Assembly (NCBI GenBank): GCA_018818125.1 | Contig: JAHISQ010000001.1 | Span: forward strand, 1 to 64,000 | Length of the DNA stretch: 64,000 nt | Origin: Candidatus Rifleibacteriota bacterium | GTDB lineage: Bacteria; Muiribacteriota; Ozemobacteria; Ozemobacterales; Ozemobacteraceae | Direction: 5' to 3' | Shown here: positions 35,332-46,000 of the stretch, piece after piece | How the letters are laid out: each line of letters starts with the position of its first letter | Numbering within the stretch: position 1 is the first letter of the stretch | Notes under the pieces: generated by a model | What the model saw: only the letters and a program-made list of their open reading frames with translations | Told to the model about the DNA's origin: nothing | The model's database searches: none | Position numbers and translations under genes: made by a program

Positions 35332-37377
35332 TTGTGCCTTAGCAGCAGACAGATCAGCCGACTCCTGCTTTTTGTCCTGATGATTTCGCTATTTTATGGC
35401 GAAAGTTTTTTTGCTGCCGCTTTTGATGTGCCTTCGATTGATACCCAGAAGTTTCCGATCACTATACATGGTGACTATCTCGAATATCGCACCAAGGCTG
35501 AGCAGGTTGTAACCAAGGGTAATGCGTTTATTTCGTATCAGGATATGAAGATAAGCGCCCAGAATATTCAGGCCAACACCAAATCTCAGGATATTTTTGC
35601 ACAGGGAAATGTGGATTTCTGGAAAGGTTACGACCAGACGAAGGGCGACCTGATGGTTTACAACATGCTTAAGGGTGAGGGTTGGATGCGCGATGCCGTG
35701 ATTATAAAGAACCGCAACTATTTCAGCGCGTCCGAAGTCTATGTCAGCCCGCTTCACAGCGTTGCCAAAGACGTCATGCAGACTACCTGTGACAATTTTG
35801 AGCACCCCCATTATCGCATTACTGCAGATTTAATTGATAGTTATCCGGAAAAATCGATGACCATGGAAAACCTGCGTCTTAAGTGGAAAGGGAAAAGCCT
35901 TTATAGTCGCGGCCGAGATTACAGCAAATATACGAAAAGCGAAAAGTTTTTTAACACCAAACAGGGCATGTCGCAGGTTGATGGTATCTACTTTAAGTTT
36001 TCGACTGACCTGGAAGTTACCAAAGCTGTTACCGGGCGGTTTAGCGCGGATATCTACGAGCTCCGTGGTAGTGGTTACGGTTTTAATGGAACCTGGAGCG
36101 CTGGTGATAGCAGTAACGGCTCGATTTACATGTATCATCTCGACGAAAGCAAGCGCAATCACAAGAATACTCAGATCAATCTGACTCATAACCATCGGCT
36201 TTCAGGCGGTGAGACGGTTAATACCAGTGTCAATTATTCTGGTGACCAATATACAGGTCAGGCTGAGAACCAGGATTTAACAGTGCAGATGAGCTATCGA
36301 CCGGTATTCAGTTTTATGAACGTTTCAGTTACCGGCAACAAGTTTTTTGATCTTGATGGCGATAAATACACACTTGACAGTGGCTACCAGGTTCTTAATC
36401 GTTTGCCTGAAGTTAACTTCAGCTTTCCGGCATACACGACACCTGTAGTGCCTTTAACCGTCAATTTTTCTGGCATGTATGGTGCTTATGAAGAAGGTAA
36501 TCTCAGCGACAAAAAAAATACTGAGAAAAAGGATTTCCGTTTCAACTTCACTGTACCTACTGTTCAGGTGCACGATCGCTTTGATCTGACACCCTCATAC
36601 AATTTTCAAAAGAACTTTTACACAGGTGGTGTCGAACGCGAAAATGGCTCAACCATGGTGCGTGCTAATCATCGTTTCTCAAAAGTGTCTAACATGGAGT
36701 TTAACTATAACGTTTCTACTTCGAAGGGTAAATCGCCATTTCAGTTTGACTCATTCACCAGCACTGATGTAATCTCGACTCGTCTGCGGTTTGCTGAGAA
36801 TTCGTGGACCCTGAACCCGATAAATTTTAACTACAACCGTGTCAGAAGCCGACTTGAACAGGTCTACTGGGATTACTCGCGCCGTTCAGTCGCAGATGCC
36901 TATCGCACCTGGGAATTCTTTCTGCGACGAGATTATGTGCCAGCTGATGTTTCGTTGTCAAAGATTGATTTGACGCGGCTTGTGCCTGGAAACTTCAACG
37001 CCAGATATCGCATGTCTTCAAATCTCTGGTCATTCGATACAAGTTTGACTTATCCGCACAAATACAAAAAGATCACCAACACTTCGTTTAATTACAGAGC
37101 TGTAATCAGGCCTCTATGGCAGATTACGACATCAGGTAACTACAATCATCTGACCGAAAAATTCAGCCCGCTTACCATAGGGCTAGTTCGCGACCTGCAC
37201 TGCTGGGAAGCTCGTGCCGAGTATAATCACGAACGTCAGGAATTCTGGCTTGAGTTTTATCTGAAGGCCTACCCCGATGATACTGGTCGTTTCCGCTATG
37301 GTATGGAAGACAGCAAGCTCGAAGCTCGCCTTGCAGCCTATGATCAGATGACTCAACGCTACGAAAGCGGCTACTGA
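35332..37377 (+). CDS. LptD/OstA-like outer-membrane protein
   Basis: A 681-residue protein with a signal peptide (about residues 8-30). Residues about 40-180 show the OstA/LptA jellyroll pattern: ITIHGDYLEYRTKAEQVVTKGNAFISYQDMKISA, then IQANTKSQDIFAQGNVDFW. The remaining 480 residues are alternating strands with many aromatic residues, consistent with a large beta-barrel. This is the layout of LptD, which inserts lipopolysaccharide in the outer leaflet; the conserved Cys pairs of proteobacterial LptD are not obvious. The start is probably TTG at 35332 (GGGAAA upstream; an ATG 16 codons later would cut into the signal peptide). Three hundred bases upstream contain no gene. Confidence 0.78.
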   Translation: MCLSSRQISRLLLFVLMISLFYGESFFAAAFDVPSIDTQKFPITIHGDYLEYRTKAEQVVTKGNAFISYQDMKISAQNIQANTKSQDIFAQGNVDFWKGYDQTKGDLMVYNMLKGEGWMRDAVIIKNRNYFSASEVYVSPLHSVAKDVMQTTCDNFEHPHYRITADLIDSYPEKSMTMENLRLKWKGKSLYSRGRDYSKYTKSEKFFNTKQGMSQVDGIYFKFSTDLEVTKAVTGRFSADIYELRGSGYGFNGTWSAGDSSNGSIYMYHLDESKRNHKNTQINLTHNHRLSGGETVNTSVNYSGDQYTGQAENQDLTVQMSYRPVFSFMNVSVTGNKFFDLDGDKYTLDSGYQVLNRLPEVNFSFPAYTTPVVPLTVNFSGMYGAYEEGNLSDKKNTEKKDFRFNFTVPTVQVHDRFDLTPSYNFQKNFYTGGVERENGSTMVRANHRFSKVSNMEFNYNVSTSKGKSPFQFDSFTSTDVISTRLRFAENSWTLNPINFNYNRVRSRLEQVYWDYSRRSVADAYRTWEFFLRRDYVPADVSLSKIDLTRLVPGNFNARYRMSSNLWSFDTSLTYPHKYKKITNTSFNYRAVIRPLWQITTSGNYNHLTEKFSPLTIGLVRDLHCWEARAEYNHERQEFWLEFYLKAYPDDTGRFRYGMEDSKLEARLAAYDQMTQRYESGY

Positions 37378-37457
37378 CATTCTACGGTTGAAACTTCAGG
37401 TTTACCTGTGTATTATGATACATCCCGCTTGTCATAAGATACAGGAGACAATGTAGA

Positions 37458-37907
37458 ATGAAGATATATGCAGGGTGTGATCACGGCGGTCTTTTGTTGA
37501 AAAAGACGCTGATCAGAAGACTTGTCGAACTTGGGCATCAGGTCGAAGATCTTGGCACCAATTCAGAAAACTCTTGTGATTATTCCGATTTTGCACATGC
37601 GGTTGCCTTAAAAATATTGGCTGATCCAGGCGCAAAAGGTATTTTAACCTGTGGTTCCGGTATCGGAATTTCGATTGCCGCAAATCGCCACGCCGGAATA
37701 CGTGCCGCTCTTTGTCATAATTCACTTGAGGCTACCCTGGCTCGACAACACAACGACGCAAATGTTCTGGTCATGGGCGGGCGTCTGGTTGGCGAAGCTA
37801 TGGCAGTTGATATCCTCGAAAAATTCTTTTCGACCAGTTTTGATGGCGGCCGCCACCAGGCTCGTATCGAAAAGATAGAAATAAACCCCGAAAGGCAGGC
37901 AAACTGA
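37458..37907 (+). CDS. rpiB: Ribose 5-phosphate isomerase B
   Basis: A 149-residue RpiB: CDHGGLLLKK at the N-terminus, the catalytic CGSGIGISIAANR segment, and CHNSLEATLARQHNDANVLVMGGR. It interconverts ribulose and ribose 5-phosphate in the pentose phosphate pathway. It is the first gene of a tight operon; upp begins at the A of its stop codon. Ribose 5-phosphate leads to PRPP, the co-substrate of Upp, so the neighbourhood is sensible. A clear AGGAGA ribosome site lies upstream. Confidence 0.96.
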   Translation: MKIYAGCDHGGLLLKKTLIRRLVELGHQVEDLGTNSENSCDYSDFAHAVALKILADPGAKGILTCGSGIGISIAANRHAGIRAALCHNSLEATLARQHNDANVLVMGGRLVGEAMAVDILEKFFSTSFDGGRHQARIEKIEINPERQAN

Positions 37908-38536
37908 TGGGAACCCTCACAGTTTTAGATCACCCACTAGTCAAACACAAAATTGCTCTGTTGCGCTCAAAACATACTGATGTGCAACTTTTCCGCCAGC
38001 TCATGCAGGAACTTTCGATGATGCTTGCCTACGAAGCAACCCGTAGCATTCCGGCCGAAAAAACAACTTGCGAAACCCCGTTGATGCAGGCAGAAGCATA
38101 TATGATCTCTACCGAGAAACTTGCCATCATACCAATTCTTCGGGCTGGCCTGGGTATGGTAGATGGTCTGCTTTCTTTTATGCCAATGGCAAAAGTTGGT
38201 CATATAGGGCTTTATCGAGATCACGAAAGCCTTATGCCAGTTCAATATTATTGCAAACTTCCCGAAAACATCTCTGATATGGAAGTTTTTATCGTTGATC
38301 CGATGCTGGCTACCGGTGGTTCAGTCGCTAAAGCGATAGATATCGTAAAAGAGAAGGGTGCAAAACACATTAGATTTTTGTGTGTTGTTTCCTGCCCTGA
38401 AGGCGTAGACTGCCTCCAGAAAGCGCATCCTGACGTTGATATTTTCACTTGTGTACTTGACGAAAGGCTTAACGAGAAGGGTTATATTCTTCCGGGGCTT
38501 GGTGATGCTGGAGACAGGCTTTATGGAACCAAATAA
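37907..38536 (+). CDS. upp: Uracil phosphoribosyltransferase
   Basis: A 209-residue salvage enzyme making UMP from uracil and PRPP. Seen are [26 protein letters not shown], the PRPP loop [16 protein letters not shown] and the C-terminal [13 protein letters not shown]. It overlaps rpiB by 1 bp and the next gene by 14 bp, so the three are translationally linked pyrimidine/pentose functions. Confidence 0.97.
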   Translation: MGTLTVLDHPLVKHKIALLRSKHTDVQLFRQLMQELSMMLAYEATRSIPAEKTTCETPLMQAEAYMISTEKLAIIPILRAGLGMVDGLLSFMPMAKVGHIGLYRDHESLMPVQYYCKLPENISDMEVFIVDPMLATGGSVAKAIDIVKEKGAKHIRFLCVVSCPEGVDCLQKAHPDVDIFTCVLDERLNEKGYILPGLGDAGDRLYGTK

Positions 38537-39014
38537 TATTGCAGCGCCAGATCACATTTCGCAACGTCCCGACTGGGATACCTATTTTCTGCGCATAGCT
38601 CAGCTGATAGCGCAGCGATCCACCTGTCTGCGTCGCCAGGTTGGCGCCGTGATAGTAAGAGAAAACCGACTTCTGGCAACAGGTTATAACGGCGCGCCAA
38701 ACAATGTACCTCATTGTTTTCAGCTGCCAACCGGGTGTTTACGTGAATCGCAGAATATTCCTTCAGGTCAGAGACAAGAACTGTGCCGGGGTTTGCACGC
38801 TGAACAAAATGCTATATTGCAGGCTGCAGCTTTCGGTGTATCATTGAAGGGTGGCGATTGTTACTGCACCCACCAGCCCTGTGTAACCTGCGCCAAGATG
38901 CTTATTAACGCTGGAATCAAACGCGTGGTGTTTATGGGTGATTACCCCGACGAGCTTTCTGTCGAAATGCTCAAAGAAGGCAAGATTACGCTAGAAAGGT
39001 TAGATATAGGCTGA
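38523..39014 (+). CDS. dCMP deaminase (ComEB-type)
   Basis: About 163 residues. The zinc-dependent deaminase motifs are HAEQNAIL (catalytic His and Glu) and [15 protein letters not shown] (zinc Cys pair); the N-terminus [21 protein letters not shown] is typical of dCMP deaminases, which supply dUMP for thymidylate. Start at ATG 38523 within the 3' end of upp, with GGAG about 9 nt upstream; an earlier start would have no ribosome site. It is followed 4 bp later by murA. Confidence 0.93.
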   Translation: MEPNNIAAPDHISQRPDWDTYFLRIAQLIAQRSTCLRRQVGAVIVRENRLLATGYNGAPNNVPHCFQLPTGCLRESQNIPSGQRQELCRGLHAEQNAILQAAAFGVSLKGGDCYCTHQPCVTCAKMLINAGIKRVVFMGDYPDELSVEMLKEGKITLERLDIG

Positions 39015-39017
39015 TTC

Positions 39018-40295
39018 ATGGCAAAAATCATCATCGAAGGCGGCAATAAGTTATCTGGCTCAATCAGTGTAAGCGGCGCTAAAAATGCGGCGCTACCGAT
39101 TATGGCCGGGGTAATTTTAAGTAGTGAACCAGTTGAGCTTGCTAATGTTCCGGCGCTTAACGATGTAAACACCATGGATAAAGTGCTTCAGGCTCTAGGT
39201 GTTAAAGTCGAGAACGTTGGTAACAGTGTGTATCGATTTAATGCCTCAGGCCAGCTCGGTGACGAAGCACCTTATGAACTGGTTAAGAGTATGCGCGCCA
39301 GTTTTTTTGTAATGGGCCCTCTACTGGCACGCCTCAAGAAAGCAAGAATACCATTGCCGGGTGGGTGCGCAATTGGTGTGCGCCCGGTAAATATTCACCT
39401 CAAGGGATTCGAAGCTTTGGGTGCTACCGTTTCTATCGAGGGAGGCTGCGCAGTTGCAGTTGCCGATAAATTGCGTGGCAACAAAATCGTGCTTGATTTT
39501 CCATCGGTTGGTGCCACTGAGAATCTTATGATGGCAGCAACTTTGGCTGAAGGCCGTACTCAGATCGAAAACTCCGCTCAGGAGCCAGAAATTATCGATC
39601 TCGCCAACTTTCTCAATACAATTGGTGCAAAAATAAACGGTGCCGGCAGTCAGACGATAACAATAGAAGGCGTTGATAAGCTCGGTGGCGGCCGTTACAG
39701 CGTTATGCCGGACCGTGTCGAAGCTGGTACTTTTGCCGTAATGGGTGCCATGAACAAAGGCAATGTCAGAGTCGAGAACTGCGACCCCTCCCATTTACAC
39801 GCATTGATCAACAAACTGTGCGAAATGGGTGTGGAAGTCAGTTATGACGAAAATTCGATCAGCGTACATGCCCCGTCGCGACTTAATGCTGTCGAAATCA
39901 AGACTTTGCCGTTTCCAGGGTTTGCTACCGACCTGCAGGCCCAGCTGATGGCAGCAATGTGCATCGCCAACGGAACTTCTTCGATTACCGAAACTATTTT
40001 CGAAAATCGTTTCATGCACGTGTCAGAACTTGCTCGTATGGGTGCCAGCATAACTATTCATGATCGCACTGCTGTTATTCATGGAGTCGAAATGCTTAAA
40101 GGTGCCCCGGTTTCAGCCACTGACCTGCGCGCTGGTGCTGCCATGGTGCTGGCCGGTCTGGTAGCTGAAGGACGCACCGAAATCAGTCAGGTATTCCATA
40201 TTGATCGGGGTTATGAGAATCTCGTAGGCCGTGTGCGCAATCTGGGTGCAAACATAGAAAGAGTCGACGAGCCCGATCCAGCGACCGAAGAATAA
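39018..40295 (+). CDS. murA: UDP-N-acetylglucosamine 1-carboxyvinyltransferase
   Basis: A 425-residue MurA, the first committed enzyme of peptidoglycan synthesis. It opens with IIIEGGNKLSGSISVSGAKNAALP, and the active-site Cys lies in LPGGCAIGVRPVNIH, so fosfomycin sensitivity is expected. DRVEAGTF and the RGYENL end are as in the family. Fourth gene of the rpiB operon, followed 17 bp later by the HEAT-repeat gene. Confidence 0.97.
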   Translation: MAKIIIEGGNKLSGSISVSGAKNAALPIMAGVILSSEPVELANVPALNDVNTMDKVLQALGVKVENVGNSVYRFNASGQLGDEAPYELVKSMRASFFVMGPLLARLKKARIPLPGGCAIGVRPVNIHLKGFEALGATVSIEGGCAVAVADKLRGNKIVLDFPSVGATENLMMAATLAEGRTQIENSAQEPEIIDLANFLNTIGAKINGAGSQTITIEGVDKLGGGRYSVMPDRVEAGTFAVMGAMNKGNVRVENCDPSHLHALINKLCEMGVEVSYDENSISVHAPSRLNAVEIKTLPFPGFATDLQAQLMAAMCIANGTSSITETIFENRFMHVSELARMGASITIHDRTAVIHGVEMLKGAPVSATDLRAGAAMVLAGLVAEGRTEISQVFHIDRGYENLVGRVRNLGANIERVDEPDPATEE

Positions 40296-40311
40296 AACAG
40301 GAGAGATCAGT

Positions 40312-42033
40312 ATGCCGGGAGCCGAAAAAAACCGATTTAAGAATTTGATAGATGGTTTGAAAAGTGGCAATAGCGAAGAAAAGCTACTGTCAGTGTCTGC
40401 GCTAGGTATTCTGGGCATCAAACAGCATGCGGATCATCTCAAAGATCTGTTGTCTTCACCTGATCAGGAGATTGTTGACCAGGTGGTCAAGGCGCTGGGC
40501 CGCATAGGCAATCCGACTTCGGTAAAGCATATTGTTGAGTTTATCGTCACCGACAACGGCAAACTCGCTGAAACGGCTTTTACGGCTCTTAAAAGTTTTG
40601 ACTTTTTGCCGGCAATCGACGTGGTAATCAAGGCATGCAGTAGTGATCAGCCGATAGTTATCCGCCGCCGCCTTCTCGAACTGCTGGCCAGCTATGATGA
40701 TGTGCGGGTTGCTTCGTTAATGAATGAGATTCTCGGACAAACTCGTGACCCGGACCTGCTTACCGCCGCGGTTGGATATTTCGTGCGCCACCCCTCTGCC
40801 GAACGTCATACATCACTAAAAATGCTCTCTGGCAGCGACAACTGGTCAATATCGCTGATGGCCAATCTGGCTCTTTCACGTCTCAAAGACGAGGGGGCCA
40901 GCGCGCATGTCAGAAGACTGGTTAAATCAGCCAACGCTGAAGTGCGCCAGATTATTGCCGAAGCGCTGGTCAGTCAGCCTCTTATCGAAGATCGCAATAT
41001 ATTTCAGGCACTTTTCGAAGACGCCCGGCCTCGCATAAGGGAAATCGCCGTCGAAGGCCTTGCGCTGTTCGGATCTGATGAGCGCATAAGCATTCTCAGA
41101 CGCTGCTTGTCTTTAGAATCAGACCATAAAATCAAGCTTCTGCTCCTCAAAAAAGCCGAAAAAGAAAAATCGACACTGCTCTACGAAGAGTTTTATAAAC
41201 TGTTGCAGGTTTCTGATGACCAGATTCGCAATACCTCAATCAATGCTATTGCAGCTATGGGTGAAAGAATTGCCGATCGAATTATTATTGATTTTGATCG
41301 CATGCCTCTGGTTGTGCGCGAGCAGATGATTCTGGTGCTTGGTCAGATTGGCGGCGACAAGGTTGTAAAAATATTTAGAGAATGTCTTACTGCTAAAGAG
41401 CGCTGGCTGCGCATAAATGCTGTTGATGCATGTTCGCGTCTCGGCTCGGCCGAGCTTGATGGCGAGCTGATAAAAATTCTGCAAAACAGTGAAACCGATA
41501 TATGGGTGCGAGCAACTGCAGTCTCGGCTCTTAGACGCTCCAAAAACAGTCAGGCCCTGGAAATTATCGCCACTCAGCTCAAACACGACGATGCCAGGGT
41601 TCGCGCCAACGCTGTCGAGGCTTTGAGCGAGCTGAAATGGCCAGATTTGCCCGTTGCCTGCAAAAAGCTGTTGCACGACCGTAACGACCGTGTGCGCGTC
41701 AATTCAGCAATTGCACTGTGGAAAAGCGGCAATCAGGAAGTCTTTGGCGAACTCGAAAAAATGGCGCGCGATCGCAGTCGTTGGGTTAGATCCTCAGCGG
41801 TATTTGCTCTCGGGCGCATTCACGATCACCAGGTTACTCCGATTTTGCTCAAAATGCTGCATGACTCGGAAGACATCGTTTATCGCAATGCCATCGAGGC
41901 ACTTGCTGAACAGGGTGATCTCAGAGCCATGCTGCCACTTCTTAAAGAAACTCGTTCCACCCGACTCTCAGCTGAATTTTATGAACGCAGTCTCCAACGC
42001 TTTACTGGAAACATTCACAGCGACCAGAAATAG
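40312..42033 (+). CDS. HEAT-repeat protein
   Basis: A 573-residue cytoplasmic protein made nearly wholly of HEAT/PBS-lyase-type repeats of about 31 residues, for example VDQVVKALGRIGNPTSVKHI, RVRANAVEALSELKWPD and WVRSSAVFALGRIHDHQVTP. No catalytic domain is added, unlike the HEAT-CheR fusion at 8143. The repeats probably serve as a binding scaffold; the partner is unknown. GGAGAG precedes the ATG. It closes the rpiB-murA operon and ends 43 bp before an inverted repeat at 42077. Confidence 0.85.
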   Translation: MPGAEKNRFKNLIDGLKSGNSEEKLLSVSALGILGIKQHADHLKDLLSSPDQEIVDQVVKALGRIGNPTSVKHIVEFIVTDNGKLAETAFTALKSFDFLPAIDVVIKACSSDQPIVIRRRLLELLASYDDVRVASLMNEILGQTRDPDLLTAAVGYFVRHPSAERHTSLKMLSGSDNWSISLMANLALSRLKDEGASAHVRRLVKSANAEVRQIIAEALVSQPLIEDRNIFQALFEDARPRIREIAVEGLALFGSDERISILRRCLSLESDHKIKLLLLKKAEKEKSTLLYEEFYKLLQVSDDQIRNTSINAIAAMGERIADRIIIDFDRMPLVVREQMILVLGQIGGDKVVKIFRECLTAKERWLRINAVDACSRLGSAELDGELIKILQNSETDIWVRATAVSALRRSKNSQALEIIATQLKHDDARVRANAVEALSELKWPDLPVACKKLLHDRNDRVRVNSAIALWKSGNQEVFGELEKMARDRSRWVRSSAVFALGRIHDHQVTPILLKMLHDSEDIVYRNAIEALAEQGDLRAMLPLLKETRSTRLSAEFYERSLQRFTGNIHSDQK

Positions 42034-42076
42034 TTAATTTGAGACTGTCGGAATTATATAGACTTCAATAAAATTG

Positions 42077-42122
42077 CCTGTTTTACCGATATATAGACTA
42101 CATATTAGATCGGTAAAACAGG
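42077..42122 (+). promoter_or_regulatory. Perfect 14-bp inverted repeat upstream of the Xer gene
   Basis: CCTGTTTTACCGAT (42077-42090) and ATCGGTAAAACAGG (42109-42122) are separated by 18 nt. The second arm runs into the AGGAG ribosome site of the gene starting at 42130. No T run follows, so a translational control hairpin or a protein-binding palindrome is likelier than a terminator. Confidence 0.75.
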
Positions 42123-42129
42123 AGCAAAC

Positions 42130-43023
42130 ATGTCGGCAGATCTGCTTGAGCAGTTTCTGAACTATCTTGCTATCGAAAAAGGTCTTAGACCGCGCTCTCT
42201 TGAAGCATACCAGCGCGATCTTCAGGACTGGATCGACTTTGCCGAAGCGAGACAACGCGCGATCACCAGCACCTCGATCGACAGCACGCTGAGCCTTTTT
42301 TTCGTGCACATGCATGATCTTGGACTCTCACCACGTTCGATGGCGCGAAAATCCTCGGCTATCAAAGGCTTTTACCGCTTTTTGCTGCGTGAAAACATTA
42401 TTGCTGCCGATCCTACCGCTTTCCTTGAACGCCCACGCATCGGTCGACCCCTGCCCAAGGTGTTGAGTTTGCAGGAAGTCGAAAAAATGTTGCAGCAGCC
42501 AGATGTTTCAACGCCTTATGGCCAGCGCGACCGCGCTATTCTCGAAATTTTATACGCTACCGGCATTCGCGAATCAGAGCTTATTGATCTTAAACTCGGC
42601 AATCTCAATGCTGCCGCCGAATTTCTGAACGTAATCGGCAAGGGTGGTCGCGAACGTATTGTGCCAATTGGTCAGTTCGCCATCGCCGCCGTCAACGAAT
42701 ATATAAACAAAGGTCGCAATCAGATGCTTAAAGACATCAGCGAGCGAACTCTGTTTCTTAACCCCTATGGCAAGGCGATATCACGCATGGGTCTCTGGAA
42801 AATCATCAGAAAATACGCTCTGATGGCCGGAATTAATCGCGACGTATCACCCCATGTATTCAGACATTCCTGCGCGACTCACATGCTTGAAGGTGGTGCT
42901 GGTATTGTCGCAGTTCAAGAAATGCTCGGTCACGTAGATGTCTCTACAACCCAGATATATACACATCTGACCGGCAAGGATCTTAAAAATATTCATCGAA
43001 AGGCACATCCGCGCGGCAAATGA
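42130..43023 (+). CDS. Tyrosine recombinase XerC/XerD
   Basis: A 297-residue recombinase with the N-terminal SAM-like domain (LLEQFLNYLAIEKGLRPRS) and catalytic domain: Arg in ATGIRESELIDL, Lys near KGGRERIVP, H-x-x-R in HVFRHSCATHML, His in LGHVDVSTT and the nucleophile Tyr in QIYTHL. Length and the RPRSLEAYQRDL pattern are those of XerC/XerD, which resolve chromosome dimers at dif. Only one copy is here and I cannot say C or D. Its stop overlaps the next gene's start (ATGA). Confidence 0.93.
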   Translation: MSADLLEQFLNYLAIEKGLRPRSLEAYQRDLQDWIDFAEARQRAITSTSIDSTLSLFFVHMHDLGLSPRSMARKSSAIKGFYRFLLRENIIAADPTAFLERPRIGRPLPKVLSLQEVEKMLQQPDVSTPYGQRDRAILEILYATGIRESELIDLKLGNLNAAAEFLNVIGKGGRERIVPIGQFAIAAVNEYINKGRNQMLKDISERTLFLNPYGKAISRMGLWKIIRKYALMAGINRDVSPHVFRHSCATHMLEGGAGIVAVQEMLGHVDVSTTQIYTHLTGKDLKNIHRKAHPRGK

Positions 43024-46000
43024 TTAAAAATGCAACTAACAGCAGGTACGGGCGCATTGTAACAATGCGCATTCTGCTGTTTGCCATGATATTTCAGCTG
43101 TTTGCGCCAATTCAGGTTGCTGCAGTAATCATCAGCCCTGACGACGTGGTTGTCGACAGTAAGAAAGTTTCTTCCTCTCATTCAGGTACTACTGCATCAG
43201 CTACTCTTCCGATCGATGCCAAAAAGATTTCGGCTACCCATAAAAAGACGCTGAAATCAGCTAAAATTGGTCCTAATACTGTTGCCGTTGAAACAAAAGC
43301 AACAGCAAAAACCGCGCCGGTAACTTACCAGATTGTTCTGCCGCAAAAGCTCGCAGTTTCGGCAGATACTGTGGCCGTTAGCGAAACTGCTCTCAGTGCA
43401 GATTCTGTTGCTGTCGGCGCCAAACCAGCCCTGGTTTCCCCTGATGACATAGCAGTTGAAGGCTCTGCTATGCCCACTCAGTTCTCTGAGCCACAGCGCA
43501 TTAAGACGCCGCCCGCCCAGATCGTTCAGTATGCCCGCACTTTCTGGGATGAAGCCGATGAGCAGATTACCAAGCGCAATATTAATATTTCCGGTACCAA
43601 GACTTTTGAAATGAAGAGAGCTGATGTCTCTGGCGATATCGGTCATTTTTCGAGTCAAAACTACGACTCTATACCAGGCTTTAAGCTGGATCAGAGTTTG
43701 CATCTCGAAGTCAGCGGCAATATTACCGAAACAGCGGAAGTTCACGCTGTTCTCGACGACAAAGACGACGAAGATCGCCGCTTTACCGTAAATATTGATG
43801 GGCCAGTCTGGAAATTTGTCATGGGTGACTTTCCGCTGGCGCTTGATGGCACCGAATTTGCGCTTTTCCGCAAGGAAGTGCGTGGAATCATGGCCCAAGG
43901 CGCTTTCCACGAACGTTTTCAATCAACCTTTCTGTTTTCGCAGTCAAAGGGGCAGGCCCGCCGCGAGCAGTTCAGGGGTGCTGGTCAGCAGCAGGAATTC
44001 AGAATGGCGGCCAGCCCGATCGTACAGAATTCCGAAAAGGTTATGATTGATGGCGTAGTAATCAGCCGTGGTACTGACTACTTCATCGATTACGAAGATG
44101 GTGTTATCAAATTTCTTCCACACATGCTGCCGCTCGAAATGACGCGCTGGGTCGTAGTTGAATATGAGGTTTCTGACAAGGATCTGGCCTTCAGCCGCAA
44201 TTTGTTTGGCACTCGCCAGGTTTATCAGCACAACGAAACCAGTCATCTCGGCCTTACCTGGCTGCAGGAAGTTGACAGTTCTACGCCCAAGTCTGGTGCT
44301 GATGCCTCTGGAACCGCCACACCCATGCAGCATGATGTAATCTCGTTCGATACAAAATGGCAACTAACTCCGTCGGTGTCGATGAATGCCGAAACCGCAA
44401 TGTCGCAACTTGACCCGAACCGTAACTCAGAAGCCACTGCTCAGGATAAAGCGCTGACCGGTCACGCGACCAGATTTGGTGTGACCGGAAAAACCGCACG
44501 CAGCGAAGGTGATGTTACCTATCGTCGCATTGACAACAAATTCAAGGTGGTCGGTCGTGAAGGCGGTGTGCTGGAACTAGGTGAGCGCGGGCTGGTCAAC
44601 GATATCATGAGCGGTCGTGCTCGCCTAAGTTATAAATTTACCGGGACTTTAACCGGATTTGCCGATGCCGAGAAGTCAGAAACCAATCTTGATAACGATT
44701 TGGCACTACAGGCTGTCGATTTTAAAGACTATAACACTGGTTTTGTCTGGTTACCAAAAGCCGAAAATCGCTTTGAAGTGCGCGCTGGCAGGCAACAAGA
44801 CCAGGAAACTGGCCCGACTCGTAGTGCTGATATGGTCAGAGATACCTCCACTGCAGTCTGGGATCGCAAATTTGGCAAACTTATTACGCAAAGCAAGCTC
44901 AATAAAACCGGATATACAGATGCGCTCAATCTTGCTTCTGATTCAGAAGTAATCGAAATGGGCTTTACCATGGGTGCTAAGGCTGACGAAACTTTTGCCT
45001 GGAACACCGGGATTTCTCGAGTGACCGTAGATGATGGCCTGGTTGAAAACAATTTCCGTTCGGAAACCCGCAACTACAACCTTGATCTCAGCTACGAACC
45101 AAACCGGGAGCTCAGCGCTCGCGGCCTGTTTCAGTGGCGCAGCGAAGACGATTATCTTGCAAATTCGCGGGCCAATACTGAAATTGCAGACTCTCAGATC
45201 CGCTATGAGCCAAACCGCGACCTGCGAACACAGCTTAAGTATAAGATCGAAAATACTTCAAAAGTTCTCAGAGATCCGTCGCTTGACCCACAAAAATATA
45301 TTCTCCCGCCCAGTTTGCCAAACTCCGAGCAGGATAAGCTCGATATCGTCGGGACGTTCGAAAACCCGGTGCAAAAGACAACTGCGAACTTTATCACTGA
45401 TTACCGCATCAATCGCTATCTGCAAGCCTATTTTGACTGGCGCCGCCGCGATCTTCTCGATCAGGCAACTGATGTCAAGGTTTCGAGTAATGATCGGCGC
45501 ACCTGGGAACTACGCTACACACCTTTCGAAAAAATGATGCTCACTACCGAGTATGAGGAAGGCTTCAATCGCAATCACGAGCCACAAACCGAACTGCGCG
45601 ATAGTATCAAGTCGATTCAGCTGCGCCATGAGTTTTCTGAAGGCTACATTCTCGATGCCACCTACGAAGAAAAAGACGAAAACGATGTATATATAGACAC
45701 CAACGACATCTTTACCAAGACTAAGATACTTGGAGTGCAGCGCGTTTTCAGCCAGTCGGCTACGATGGAACTGGCTTTGCAGCAAAACAACATCAGTTCT
45801 TTTCAACCCTCTACCGAGTTCGAAAAGCGCCTTGCCGTCGTTCTTACGCCATTTTCACGCAATCAGCGCTACCGCTTTTTTGTCAACCACAAGGATATAA
45901 GTGCCAGTCAGAGCGGTACTAAATACGAAGCCGGCCTGAACTTTTCGCAGTTTATCGGCACCGACACCATCATCGATGGCGAAGTTAAAAAGGTGAATTC

